From: Apoda limacodes
Lineage: Eukaryota; Arthropoda; Insecta; Lepidoptera; Limacodidae
DNA: 64,000 nucleotides
Assembly (NCBI GenBank): GCA_946406115.1
Contig: OX291545.1
Coordinates: forward strand, 30,577,153 to 30,641,152
Direction: 5' to 3'
In this document: piece by piece, positions 13,301 to 26,200 of the stretch
Position numbering within the stretch: the first letter of the stretch is position 1
How the letters are laid out: the number at the start of each line of letters is the position of its first letter
The notes under the pieces: model-generated
What the model was told of the DNA's origin: nothing
Database searches by the model: none
What the model saw: the letters and a program-made list of their open reading frames with translations, nothing else
Program-made: the position numbers and the translations under genes

Positions 13301-16300
13301 CTCAAACAAGTATTGCAGATGCTGATGAGATCTTATTGGAGACTTACTCTACTCTATACAATGAACTATGACATTTGCTCAAAGATCGAGTACTTACTAC
13401 AGATCATCAACAATGTGCGATAGGCAGCCTATGCGATACGCCCCCACTGCCGGGACACGGTCTACCCTCAGGGTGATTTGGCCCATAGTCCACACGCGGG
13501 CCCAGTGCGGATTGTGAACTTCACATACGTCTTTTTGACGTATGCAGGTTTCCTCACGATGTTTTCCTTCAACGAAAACATATAATTATATTAGTACATA
13601 ACCCTGACCTGAAATTTATAACAAAATACTACGTCATTGCTATGTTTTGCAACTTATAGGCATTGTCGTGTGATTTGTCTTTTTTTTTTTGAAGTTATTC
13701 GGTTACAGTGCTTTTATATTCCTCGACACCTGATGGCAGTGTATAGACCAGCCGTAAAATTATTGTTTGGCCAGAATTGAATTTCACCAATCAGCAGCTT
13801 TTAGCCATATCTAGCTGAACCCCGATATGTACAGTTTTTTCAATTTTCATGAAATATCCTCCAGCCGACACGCTCGAAACGAATTAACTGCGCCTGCGGC
13901 CTGTATTATATTACGTATTAGTAATTCTAAAACGCATTTCATGCATGCACTTTTTATAATCGGTGACAAATATTTGTGTTCTTAGTGTTGTATTGGACAG
14001 TAGCCGCTTTAGTGATTATCAGAAATCATTAGCGGTTAGCGGGAAAGCCGCAATCCTCTTAGCCAATCAGTGGTTTTTTAGGATTTGTGGCTATTGTGGT
14101 GATCGCCACCAAATTTGGTGGAAATGTAAAGCCGATTATTAGCAGTCTTCTTTTTTGAGTCTTCTTAATCCTAAAATTCAAACAAATCCCATATTCATGA
14201 ATTTTATTAGTTGGTGTAGATACTTATTTAAGTATTGTAAATTTTAAATTACGCATAGCTTTCACTTTTGAATTTTATTTTACATTTTGGATTACATGGA
14301 CATTACATGTTACATTATATCTTCATCTCGTAAGAGTATCTAGATCTAGTTACATAACTCTCAAATCTGGAATCCTAAAGCAACTACAAATTCAGTAACG
14401 CATTTGCGTTATACAACTTTGGAACCGACATTGCTAGATATTTTACAGAGTATTATTAAGTCATTTGACTAATTACCTGTACTACTAATTAAGTTTTACC
14501 CATCGGACGCGAATAACTCAATTTACTACTATACTTAGCAATATCTGACATTTAGTTTACATTTCCTTTTTTTTAATTGAAATTAATTTTATGTTCTTTA
14601 TTGTTGCAGGTTACCTGACACCGGACAACCTCCTATACTCATCTCTTTAGGTGACAATGCAAAATTGGATCTGAGGTCTGACGAACTTTTGTTCTCAAAT
14701 GAATCAGAGGAACATAATGATACACATGGTTTTACTATAATAGATAAAAAAGAGGACGGAGCACAACTTGAAAATGCAGCTAAAGAAACTACAGAACCTC
14801 TACTCATTGTCAAAGCCAAACCAATGCACGAAACAAGACAAACTGATGAATCATTCCAAAGCTCAACACAAGTAGAAGAAACTGTAGAATCTCAAATTGA
14901 AGGACAGAAGGGACAGGAACAAGAAAACATTCCAGTCAAAACAGAAACGCCACAGGAAGATATACCTTCGTTCTCAGAGTGGGCTGAAAAACAGTTAGCT
15001 GAAGCAGAAAAGAAAGATACTGTATTAAATCACTCGAGTCAACCTAGTCATAGCAATACTAACTTTAGTAGTAAAAATACAAAATTACGGTCTAAAAATT
15101 ACGCTTCGCCGGCATGTGGCGCAAAAGTTGTGGCAGTCAACCCTGAAGCTGGTTCATCCAGCTCTATATTGACTCCCAATAGGGATGAATATATGCTTAA
15201 TACGTGCAACAGTCGCATTTGGTTCGTGGTAGAACTCTGTGAAGCTGTTCAAGCTCAAAAAGTAGAAATAGCAAACTTTGAATTATTTTCCTCAACTCCC
15301 AAAGACATCGCTGTGTATTTCAGCGATCGATTCCCGACCCGGGAATGGGCCAGCGTCGGTCAGTTCACAGCCAAAGATATGAGAGATGTACAAAGTTTTG
15401 ACCTTTTTCCACATTTATTTGGAAAATTTATTAAAGTAGAAATGTTGTCCCATCATGGTTCCGAACATTATTGTCCTATATCCTTATTTAAAGTTTATGG
15501 CACATCGGAATTTGAAGTACTAGAGAAAGAAAGCTCCCAGACAGCTCATATAGATGATGACGAAGATGATGAAATAATTGACGTTCCAGATATTCCTACT
15601 GCTGAATCTGAAACATCAAAAAACCTGTTCGGTTCTGCAAGAGACGCGGTTATGTCTATCATGAAGAAGGCTGCTCAGGCCTTAGTTAAAACAGAAGTTC
15701 CTAAAAATATATCAAGCGAACATAACGATACGTCAGTGGACGAAATGTACAAACGTTGTTGCTCCCCAAGCCATATAATAGTATGTGATAATTGCAGTGA
15801 ATCACTTTATAATGAAGTATTTGAACTTATTAGCTGTAGTTCGGACAAATTAACTAATTTGTTACGCCAAGTGTTCCTTCGTGATACTTTAAAGTGTACA
15901 GGTATTTGTCGGCCGTTCGGCTTAGATTTTAAAAGTACAAAGACTATTGAGTTCAGTAGTGAACGTGTAGCTTATATGAATGCTTTGTTCCCAAAAAAAT
16001 ATTTAGCTGCGTTATGTAATATGTTAGCAATTAAAGAGAAAAAGGTAGTTTTAAATACAAGTTTCGAAACAGAGTTAAATTCTACGTCTAATATTACAAG
16101 TGATGAATCTTCACATACAATAAATGGTGAAACTAATTCAGAACAAGACATTAAGTTAGTATTATCCAAAAACAATATTTCTACAGACGAAAAAATTAAC
16201 GAAACACAGAATCCAGAAGAACAACGTATACCAGTAGATGAAGTTAGAGAAAATGTATTGCCAATTGAAATCCCGAAAGAAGAAAAAGATAAAATTAGTG

Positions 16301-18976
16301 ATAAAAAAGAGGAAACACTGGTACACGATGTCCCTGTACAGGAACAAAAAGAAGAGACAAAAATATTACCAGAAGAAAAGCTGCTTGAAACCAGTACTGA
16401 ATATGAATCCCAAGATTTCAATGCAAAAATTGAACCTGTTACCGAAAAATCTAAAGAAATTGGAAATGGTATAGATGAAATCAACTCAGATAATATAATG
16501 ATTGACACTGACAGTATGAATGACTTCGACCAAATAGCAGTAGATCCTACACCTCCAGGAACCATAAATTCGCAAAATCCAAATCAAGCTCAGACCATAC
16601 AGAAAGAGTCTGTATTTCTGCGATTATCAAACAGAGTAAAGGTAGGTAGTTGTGCCTTAAACTTATTAATAATTCAGCTGACTCCTACTAGTCTTTAACA
16701 GAATAATTTGGGTTAGGACAATTTTATTTTAATTTTCGGGCTGTATTCCTAAATGAGAATATTTACCTACCAGAGAGTGAAAAATCACCAAGGTAGGTTA
16801 TAGTTGTGGGTAGAGATGTAAATCTACCATCATACAGTAGGATTCAGGTATGATATCAGTGCCACAGTAGCATTCCTTTTCAAAGAGATCATTGCAGTAC
16901 GTGCTATTACGAATCGAAATTCCTAACTTTATAGTATACATTTTCAGTATCGAGAGTATTTGTTTCACTTGACCTTGGCGATGATATATCGGATTACTAC
17001 TGCAGAGCATATAGTATATATGTTGGCACCCGATAGTTAAATCAGCTATGCAAGTCGTTTAGTATGGAACAGCAAATTGCACCATATAAGTTATGTGGGT
17101 TAGTTTGAATTTAGGTTCTCTGGTGACAACGTAAATGCGTAGCGAGCGGAGTGAACGAATCAAATTTCATGTAATAATCTGTTCACTTGGGGCCATCCGT
17201 TTCGTACGTCACGTAAATTTCCTTAATTTTAGAAAATTCATTACAAAACAATAAGTAACATTTATTTGACTTATATATTAATCCTACCATAGGAAATGGT
17301 ATGCTACCAAATTATACCGGTAGGATTGGTATTAAACCATATCCTAACATGGTATAATACACGTTTTACATCTCTATTTGTGGTTAAAAATAAATATTAA
17401 AGCCGCCTATGGAAATCATTGAAGAGTCAATTTTGTGGGCTATTATTACTCAACCGTTTTAATAACATGTTAGGTCTCAGATTATTAGGGTTTTAAGAAA
17501 CATTTACAAGTCTATGAAATTGAATACCTATACACTCTAAGTAACTTATGCGGTGCTAATCCTATTTAGTCTTCTTTGATAATTTAGCCAATGATATTTA
17601 TTATATTTTTCTTGATATTAAGAAGCATAAGTTATCTTGAATTTGATAAAATTCGCAGTGAATGTTTATTTTTTTTTTCGTTTAGTCGGGGTTTTCTTCA
17701 GCAATCCAGTAAATGTATTTCAATAGAATAGGAACTGCACTTGAATGAATCCTATGGGTTGCAGCTAGAGGTCAAATATTTAAACTGTGTCATTGCTATG
17801 AAAATAAAAATAAAAATTTACATCGAGAACCTATAAAAAAGTTGTCCGTAAATTCTTAATGATTGAGAAGAATTGTTTGAGTTCTGAGTTAAACGAGGGA
17901 TTAAGATAGCTTATGAAAAAAGAAGCGTTATGTGGATATTTACAATTAGTTTTATTTTATTTCAGACACTAGAAAGAAATATGACACTCTCTGGACAATA
18001 CCTCGAAGAGCTGAGCAGACGATACAAGAAGCAAGTAGAGGAAATGCAAAAAACATTTGAAAAGACAGTGCTGCAGATGACAGAGGAAAGAAAAAAGAGT
18101 AATGAAAGAGAACATAAGTACTTAGAACAAATGACGAATTTACAAGACCAAATGGCTCATATGGCTGCTGCAATGACGACATTGATGGAAGAAAGAGATA
18201 GTTGGTTTGGCAGCATGACATTCCTTAAATTTATTGTTTTCCAATGTATAATAGTTGCTGGCGTTTTCTACTATTTTTCACGGAGACCGAGGATCGAACC
18301 GATTTTAGTACCTATTCCTAAGAAAATTAAAAAGAAGCATGACAAATTTAGAAGAAAATCTGTTGAAGGTGTCAGTGGACACGAAACTCCTTCAGCTAAA
18401 AAACGAAGACCGAGCGAAGAAGCAATGCGCATAGCGAGACAATCAACTGAGGAAATAAGCAGAGTTGAAGACAATGGGACATGGCAAGTAGCTAAGAAAA
18501 ACCGACGGCGGAAAACGTCAATTGTTCACAGAAGTGTAGAATCAGAAATCAAATTAAATGGGCGTCAGGACAGCATTAGAAAATTACATGAGACACCGAT
18601 ACCGTTAGACGAAGAAGAATTCTACGCGCCAGTAACAGAACCTACAGAATTCAACGAACAACATAACAATATAAAAGAACTGCCAAAAACAAATGGCACC
18701 ATCTTCAACAATTTGAAGTCAAAAACTGTCAAATCAAGAAGATTATCTTCTCCAGCTTTTCTGAGGACTCTTAGTCGACAAAGTACAAGAAGCAATCCAA
18801 GTCCAATATTAAGGACTCCTGAACCAATGTTCAATGGGAACTTCAACAAGAAAGCAGCTTCAGAATCGCCCACTGGAAGTCTCTGGTCAGAATCAACGGA
18901 AGTATCACAAGATATTAGTGAAAGTAGCAGTAAAAAGAAAAAGACTTTAAAGAACTTTTTCAAGAAAGTTTTTTAG
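10216..18976 (+). CDS. SUCO: SUN domain-containing ossification factor (SUCO/SLP1-type), 3 exons
   Basis: Exons are 10216-10307, 14610-16641 and 17966-18976, joined with GT-AG signals in matching phase to give 1044 aa. The start is in a GC-rich exon that encodes a hydrophobic signal peptide (MSPARALLAALLVCQLL), placing the N-terminal part in the ER lumen. A SUN-like domain lies at about residues 195-330, beginning YASPACGAKVVAVNPEAG and ending near the CPISLFKVYG motif. A Cys-rich patch and a long Glu/Lys/Ser-rich region follow. The last exon encodes a family-typical block (YLEELSRRYKKQVEEMQKTF), a coiled coil at about 720-785, one membrane span at about 794-812 and a basic, Ser-rich tail. 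SLP1/SUCO proteins are ER/nuclear-envelope glycoproteins linked in yeast and mammals to folding or stability of membrane and secreted proteins. It converges with METTL13. Exon 2 could hold unseen alternative splicing; otherwise the model is firm. Confidence 0.95.
10612..11193 (-). mobile_element. Tc1-like DNA transposon, internally deleted
   Basis: Near-perfect terminal inverted repeats of about 36 bp (CACACCGGCACAATTAG...) lie at both ends and are flanked by TA on each side (10610-10611, 11194-11195). On the minus strand, 11157-10819 encodes the catalytic part of a Tc1 transposase, including WRRKGERH, GGGSIMVWGG and MQDNARAH, and continues through a stop and a frameshift to WPANSPDMNP. The N-terminal DNA-binding half is deleted. 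The first catalytic position reads FTNEC where active elements have FTDES, so the Asp is lost. The relic is non-autonomous and lies inside SUCO intron 1. Confidence 0.9.
12395..12480 (+). repeat. SINE fragment
   Basis: 'ggtagtgtggccggctgctg' followed by 'cagggtgtgggt' matches the body of the SINE at 28070-28120, but the pol III B box is destroyed here. Confidence 0.65.
12574..12838. repeat. Dispersed direct duplicate, copy 1
   Basis: The blocks 'aatatagctcacactcac', 'acttctgt'-like 'gcatctgtcttacaagct', 'ttactctactcgatacaac' and 'aatcatcaacagtgtg' recur in the same order at 13222-13425. Copy 1 carries an extra segment in its first half. It is an unidentified decayed repeat in SUCO intron 1. 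Confidence 0.75.
13222..13425. repeat. Dispersed direct duplicate, copy 2
   Basis: Same blocks as 12574-12838, roughly 75-80% identical by eye, with an internal deletion relative to copy 1. Another interspersed repeat follows directly. Confidence 0.75.
13436..13585 (-). repeat. Interspersed repeat, copy 1
   Basis: 'ggcccatagtccacacgcgg', 'cccagtgcggattgtg' and 'gatgttttccttca' form a block found in reverse orientation at 19727-19860. It resembles a common lepidopteran LINE-tail repeat. Confidence 0.6.
16642..17965. other. SUCO: SUCO intron 2
   Basis: The donor is AAG|GTAGGT and the acceptor TTTCAG. The intron is AT-rich with no coding sequence. Around 17280-17350 are several short copies of 'taccat/atggta'-type inverted words. 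Confidence 0.7.
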
Positions 18977-19650
18977 GATTCTATTATACAATTAAAATCT
19001 CTCTAATCAAGTATATTATTATTATGAAAGCTATTGTAACTTATTTGCGAATATTGATTGTATTTATTTAAGTTATTGTATAGATATTATATTGTATTAT
19101 ATAAATTGTTAGACCTCAAATAGGTGCCAATTGTGATAATTACTAGCATGTTGCTGTTTTAATTTAGTTTTTGCAGTGATGTTTGTATGTTTTGAATGAA
19201 TGGACTGTTTGATTGTATTTTCAATGAATGCAAGACATGTCTCAAAAGTTTATAGTATCGTAAACAAAGAGACTGCATTAAATGCGTTAATTTTATATTT
19301 TAGTTGTTTCATTTCCTTTCACTGTTGTATCAGTTCTTATTCTGATATTATTGTCATCTACAGTTAGCTTGACTTATCCTCCTCCCCTATGTTCCATAAG
19401 CTCCTCATAAAAACAGGTTTTAAGGCTATAAATAATCTATCATCTAGTCTAGTCTAGTAGGTACCACAGTATTACTTCCTCTATGTAATACTACTTCTCC
19501 ATTTGTATTTATTTCACACTAGTATTTACCAGCATTAATTCATCATTGACAATCATCAAAAGTCGGTGGTGATGAAGGGGTTTCGATTTCACTTTGCGAT
19601 TCGAGACCGGCGTGTAACAATGAGTCTTTTCTTAATTTGTCAATTACATT

Positions 19651-19860
19651 GATTTATTTACACCGCTGGCTTTTCGGTAAAGGAAAGAGATTTATTTACA
19701 CCGCTGGCTTTTCGGTAAAAAAAAGTAAAAGAAAGCAGGTATTGCTGCATACGTCAAAAAAAAAAAGGTTAAGTCCACAATCCGCACTGGGCCCGAGTGT
19801 GAACTATGCTTTAAATCGCCCTTTGTGAGTGTACGCCGTGCCCAAACAGTGTGAACGTAT
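19651..19860 (+). repeat. Interspersed repeat, copy 2, with a 38-bp tandem duplication at its start
   Basis: 19651-19688 is repeated at 19689-19726 with near identity ('cgctggcttttcggtaaa'). The rest is the reverse complement of the repeat at 13436-13585, including 'cacaatccgcactgggccc'. Confidence 0.7.
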
Positions 19861-19933
19861 GAGGTTAATAAGGCCAAACAATCATTATATATGACATATG
19901 ACAGAATAAAATATCAATTAATATAAAAACAAT

Positions 19934-19939
19934 TTTATT
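19934..19939 (-). terminator. METTL13: Poly(A) signal of METTL13
   Basis: AATAAA on the minus strand, about 300 bp downstream of the METTL13 stop codon. It is the first canonical signal I see after the stop; use is inferred. Confidence 0.45.
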
Positions 19940-20245
19940 TACATTCCATAACAATAGTTTAATAATATGTACAAATTCCAGTTTAATATGTACAAATTCC
20001 AATCTTAACTTAGCGTTATCACATCACAGACAACTGCCATTTAAATTCCAGTCGATAACAATCAGGTTCAAATATTAATTAAGTGTTACGTCCATACTTT
20101 CATGGTTTGAAAACGTTGAGAAAAGAAGCAATGTAGAACATACTTGTCTCTTAACTTTATGAAAATCATTTAATTTGAATTAGGGGCATGTCTTTTTACT
20201 TAAATCTGGTTTAGGCGACTAAACCAAAGATTTAAATTAAAAAGT

Positions 20246-23200
20246 CTATGACACTATACTTACTGATTGTAGGAAATCTTTCAAATCGACGCATTTCACA
20301 TTAGCTAGATTATTTTGTCTCGCGGCACTATTTAGAGATTTTATATCATTTTCTAAGTCTTCTAAATTGTATTTGCTTGTGCTATTGGTAGCAAAGACTA
20401 TTTCGTTAACTTCTTCAAACAGTTTAACAGTGGCTACGTGCTTAAAGCGCTGTTTCAGCGTTGCTATGACAGAGTCGTGCAAATCTCGTTCGCGGCACAC
20501 CAAGTTAAGTACGAAGTGACCTGGAATCATAACTTCGTGACATTATATTAATAAAACGCATGTAGTTTAGGTTTTTATTTAGTGATATCATATTTGGTTG
20601 ATAAATTTTCCTAATATGCAAAAAATACAATTGAAATGTAAGAAATATATATTTTTTATTAAGTGGAAATATCAGACCCAAGCGAATACACACATATGTA
20701 TTTGGAGATACAATTTTTTAACGCTAAGACCCGGGCCAAGATACGGATATGTGCGATAGGGACAACTGCGCCTCGGGCTAATTATACCAAGTGACAATCA
20801 TCAAAAATAGTGTTTTGTATTCTCCACTTTCCTTCTCAAAATCTCAACCGAACTTTATAGAAATTAATTATCTTGGCAGTTAACGATTTATTCTATGTCT
20901 GCATGTTTTGAATTCTTTAAAATAAGTTTTACTTTATATAGCGTGTCTAAAATAGTGACTGTGTATATATAAAAAAATGATAGATCTAATGCCAAAATCC
21001 AGAGAGGAAACAGGGGAATGCGTTTGTATGGAGAAAACTCTTAAGGTGTTCGATGTTTAACTAATGCGATTGCATTGCGTTTTGTATCTTAGTGTTCTAT
21101 ACAAAAATCTATTTGTTATCTAGCTCCCAGAGCAATTTAAAGGCCCTAAATAAACTGTGCCTATAAAGGCGTCATCATTTTAACTTCATCACTAATTTTC
21201 ATATACGAATCATACAGAAATTAAGATACTGTTAAGGTCGATCTTTATGCTTTCGGAATTCTTCAGACCTGCTAATAACGTCCTCCCGGATAAGCCTGAA
21301 TCAAAATTCTGGTTTCTGAATTTTTTTTCAGGTTAACAAAAAATCCTTCCTAACGTATTCATTTATAGCAAAAACTATCGCGACTGGTTTGATTTCTTTG
21401 CGGATCCAAACTGGCTAGTAGTCGATATCATGCTAAAATCGGATTTGTTCATCTCGGACCGGGAATTCCGAATGCGTGAAGTCCTACCCTTAATCAAGAC
21501 TCAGATGCTTAGTTGTGTGATCAACTCTCTCTGCAACCACTGAACCGATTATAATGAAATTGCACTAAAAGTTGGCTACACTATCTATGTCTAAATAACG
21601 TAGGCTATATCGATATTTGTAAATCCATAAGGTTGAAATAAGGCAACATGGTGGACTGATTTTTGTTACAGAGTTACCTGGAGGGACTGAATAGGATATA
21701 ATGGCACTCAATGTCTTTAGCAATTATCTGTATTAGAAATAGTAAGGTTTACTGTAATGACTGTATGTTGCCATAATAAATGAAGAAAAGCCTTTTCACC
21801 TTGATCGAAAGTTTAAACGGGATAAATATTTTTTAAACTCAGTCAAATTATTAGAAAGCAAGTCCCGTTGTCACCCCAGCCTAGGGGATACAATTGTACT
21901 TTTAAAATCCTGATGTCTCCCCAAGGGGAACCATCAGACACGAGACCGACACCAAATTTTTATTCAAATTAGGTTTTTACAAACACTTGAATCGTCAAAG
22001 TTATTAAATACTATTTTTTCGCGGGGCACTATACATTTTTATAGTGACTGATTCATAAATTAGCTTGATTTTTGGCACAGATATAGCTGATAAGTAAATC
22101 AAAGAATACTTTTATCCCGATGGAAAATTCCCACGGTAATACACTTTTCTGCGGGTGGAACCCCAGGGCGCATCTAGTTAATTACATAAATTTCACCGTT
22201 CCAGAACGAGGTTATTGTCTGATTATTGCGTATCGACGATCATTATTTACATAAAATATCTATTTACCATCATTAGTCAATATCCTTTGGACGTGATCTA
22301 GTGCTTCTGGCTGCAGGAAGGGTCGCGGGGGACACGAGAGGCCAACACTTCGATCCTTGCTGTCCATGTCAAATAACACCGCGCTGTACTCGTTATCTAC
22401 ATAAAAAAAAACATAATCAACTTTATTTTCTGAAAACATAAAAGATGCGATTCTCGGCTGAGGATATATAAAAGATTCGTCGTCGTGTGATTAGGTCACA
22501 TCAATAGTAACAAAATTATTGCAACACTATTTCGTTACCAGCTTTTACAAAATACATTTTACGCAGGTTTATTTTTTTTATATGAAACCAAGGTGGCAAA
22601 CAAGCTTACGTCCCGCGTGATGCTAAGCGGTTACCGTTGTTACACCAGGAGCATTACTGGCATATTGCCGACCTTTTAAAAATCTTATCACTTTCTTTTT
22701 GAAGAACCCCTGAAGAAAACCCCGGCAGTTATGTGGACATAATATTGTAAATCAAATAAAACAATGCTAATTTCTGCCTAAAAGAGCTGTGCAATAATAC
22801 AATAATTTGATAATCAGCTAATAACTATATAATATGTATTGAAACATAAGTAGTAGTAGTAGTAACATAAGTTAGTCAGCTACTAAAAATAAAGTTGTCA
22901 TAGACATGTCGACAATTATTTTTGTTTTTATGTAGCATAGGGGGCGCACCATGTGAAGCGTCAAATATCGTCAATCGTGTGGAGGAATTCAGATATTTAG
23001 AGTACCATCATAATTATATTCTTGCGCAATCATATGTATACATATATTTAAAACTGTCCATACTATTCATGTATATAATAAATATTATAAATGCGAACTC
23101 TGTCTGTCACATTTAAACCGCTGTTCCGATCAAGATGAAATTTGGCATGGAGATAGTTTGAGTCCTGGGAAAGGTCATAAGCTATTTGAAAACGTCAAGC

Positions 23201-26200
23201 TTTACTCGGTTGCCGTTGAAATCCTACACCGGTGACCGAATTAAGGGCGGGTGGAAAGCCGGGCAAAAGCTAGTACGTCTGTTCGTTTGTCCCTGCAACA
23301 CGTCACAACGGAGCATCCAATTGAGCTAAAAACTTCGCTCAGGGATAATTGAAGAGACGGATAAGGACAAAGACTAAACTTTTCGTAAAATAGAAGTTCA
23401 TGCAGGAATGACCAAATTCCACGTTCATGAAATATATCCACAGATAGAGCTTGCTATTGCAACTTTCGTACTATAATTCAGTAGTGGTTGTAGTAATCCT
23501 ACGCCAATCCAGCGCGGTTGAAGCCGTTGGCAACATCTAGTACATATAAATACATCCACAAAAACACACATAAATATACATAAAACACAGTGTATCAAAA
23601 ATTGATACTACTAGAAAATATGTACATATATATACAAACTTAGATACCAGTATAGTAATATAATAAATATAGTATTAATAACCCGCTGCAGCCTACCATC
23701 GGCCGCCCGGCGCCAGAGAGGCTCCAAATGCGAGAGGGCGAATCACACAAACGTGCACACATACCAATATGCATACATATACTCACAGACGTTTTACATA
23801 TCACAAAGTAGCCCAGCTCTCACACGACAGTCCGGCTACAAATGCACACCATTTAACTTACTATCACTTCGGAAATAAGCCTAAGGGAAGAAGTGTCAAG
23901 AAACGGGTGTTCACCTGTTACCATCAATCACGCAGGAACCAAGCCACCAAGAACACAAAATCTATGCAAATATGTGTAAACGCACATACATGTACACGTC
24001 TATGCACCACACCCACCCCCATCCAGAACCTCCCCAACACCAAGCAGCCAATGGCGGACGATCCATGGTGCATCCCCTGACTTTAACCCAAAAACCTGTA
24101 ACAAACAAAGAACTTACTTCACTTAACTGCAAGTATTATAATACACTTACCATTTTCAATTACGTCTTTCAAAAAATCAAGTCCATCTTTTATCTGCACT
24201 TCGAGCCGTTCGTCGGTTTGTAGCTCGAAGTGGTTTCTGGCGACCTCGAGCATGGCGGGGTCGAGGTCGACTGCCGTGACCTTGACCTCAGGGAAACACT
24301 TCTTCAGGAACATGCAAAGCCCTCCACCGCCCAGGCCGAGGACCGCGACCTTAGGGCTCGACCTGGTGATGGCGTGTTGTACTCCAACGCACATGAACCC
24401 GTGGTAGTACGATATATGTCCAAAATCTACCACTGTCTTTGTCTTGTTCTTAGTTTTTACTGTAAAGAGAATATTACTGCGTTTTACTTAAGCAACTAAG
24501 AAAAAAATACCAGGTAACTGGTAAACAAAATTTACGAGTGTAGGAGTGTCAATCCTGCACAAAATGTATCTGTCAACTGATTATATTACATCCTCTTTTT
24601 CACCTACACCAGATCTGACTTGCAAATGGACATTTATATTGAACCTAGGGGAGACAGGCAGAAAAATCGACGTAGGGTAGGGCGAGGAAGCTTTCTTGAC
24701 TAGGGGAGAGGTTTCTCACCCTACCCTACGCAGACTTTTCCAAAAATGCTAAATAAGCATATGTGACAACTCATAAAAATGACAACACGAATTTACTTGT
24801 CAGTAACGCCACCAAAAAATAACATTAGCAACACAGATACCTTAAATTGTTAAGTAAGCTGTGCCAGGAGTTTTGACGCGCATCTTAAGAAGAAGTGGTG
24901 GTTTTTTTCTATTCAATTTTTCTAAATTCATTAAGTGTGCTTCGATGTATATATTTTAGCAGTGTTTAAGGGAAACGTGTTAAGAATTGTGCAGCGAAGG
25001 CTAATGAATAGCGAATTACGAAGAAGCAGGACATGACGCGCAAATTCTGAAGGATGCACACCAAATCTCCCGCCCTATAAGATAAAACTTGTATATGGCG
25101 CTTCGCCAAACTTAGATATAAGCACGTGACTAAATTTACACATGACTCTGGAGAAATGATATGCTATAATGCGAAATCTGGTCTCCACATTGAAGAAGGA
25201 AGGAAGGGAGGTAAGCTGTGCAAATCATCCAGGCTGCCGAGCGTTATTGACCCGATCAAAAATGTTAAGCACACAGCAGTAGACTATTGGATTTTCAGTT
25301 TTTATTTTGTTTCAGCATAGTTTCCTACATATTATTACACTTAGATAATTTTGAGTTCTAATTTTTCTATATAGGTATAAAATTTATTGTCAGACTGTGT
25401 GTCGTCATCCGCTTAAAAATCCAACGAAAGGGTCTTGGATTCGAATCCCAGATTCAGCTTTTCTGTATGTAGATTTGTTATTTCTGAACATACCTGCAGG
25501 ATTTTCTTGTTTGAAGCTACAGCAATGTAAGACACCTATGTGTCAATGTGTGTATGTATATATGTATGTATGTACGTATGTATGTATGTATGTATGTCAT
25601 CACGGTTCCTATCCCTTACGCACACCCACATCATAATATGGACGACAACATATTTTCACTAATCACTTCAGTTCTGCGTGACAGGAGGCGAGCCCAACGC
25701 GTAACACTGTTTCCGTCTAATGCAGTGTATTAAGACTAAGGTGACTATATCCCTTGTCGTAAACATTTACCTAAGAAAAGTAAGTGCTTACACCTAAGCC
25801 CAGGTATAGGATAATATACTTAGCCCTTCGCCAGTTTTTGGCAAACTATAAGAAGTAGCACAGAATGGGACAGGGGGTGTTTATTATTGCAATTCAAAAT
25901 TTGCATATGTTATAGTCAAAGGGCAAGAAAGGTAAACCCAAGAACTACCTATAAAAGACAAACCCTTCGATTGACTGATAAAAGTCAAACTCGAGAATTA
26001 ACTAATAAAAGACAAACCCTTGGACTGACTAATAAAAGTCAAACTCGAGGATTGACTAATAAAAGTCAAACTCGAGGATTGACTAATAAAAGTCAAACTC
26101 GAGGATTGACTAATAAAAGACAAACCTTTGGACTGACTAATAAAAGACAAACCCTTGGACTGACTAATAAAAGTCCAACTCGAGGATTGACTAATAAAAG

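Larger units (their letters stand above)
11200..14600. other. SUCO: SUCO intron 1, 3' part: repeats only
   Basis: No extra exon is needed, since the phases of exons 1 and 2 fit directly. The stretch holds AT-rich DNA, a SINE scrap, a direct duplicate pair and a short interspersed repeat, all listed separately. Confidence 0.6.
18977..20245. other. Tail-to-tail gap between SUCO and METTL13
   Basis: The 1.27 kb between the two stop codons contains the 3' UTRs (ATTAAA at 18991 and 19276 for SUCO), the repeat at 19651-19860 and the METTL13 poly(A) signal. No gene is visible. Confidence 0.6.

Noticed and set aside
15972..16565. 197-codon minus-strand open frame rich in Ser/Phe
   Set aside because: It is antisense to SUCO exon 2, whose Glu/Lys/Ser-rich coding gives long open complements.
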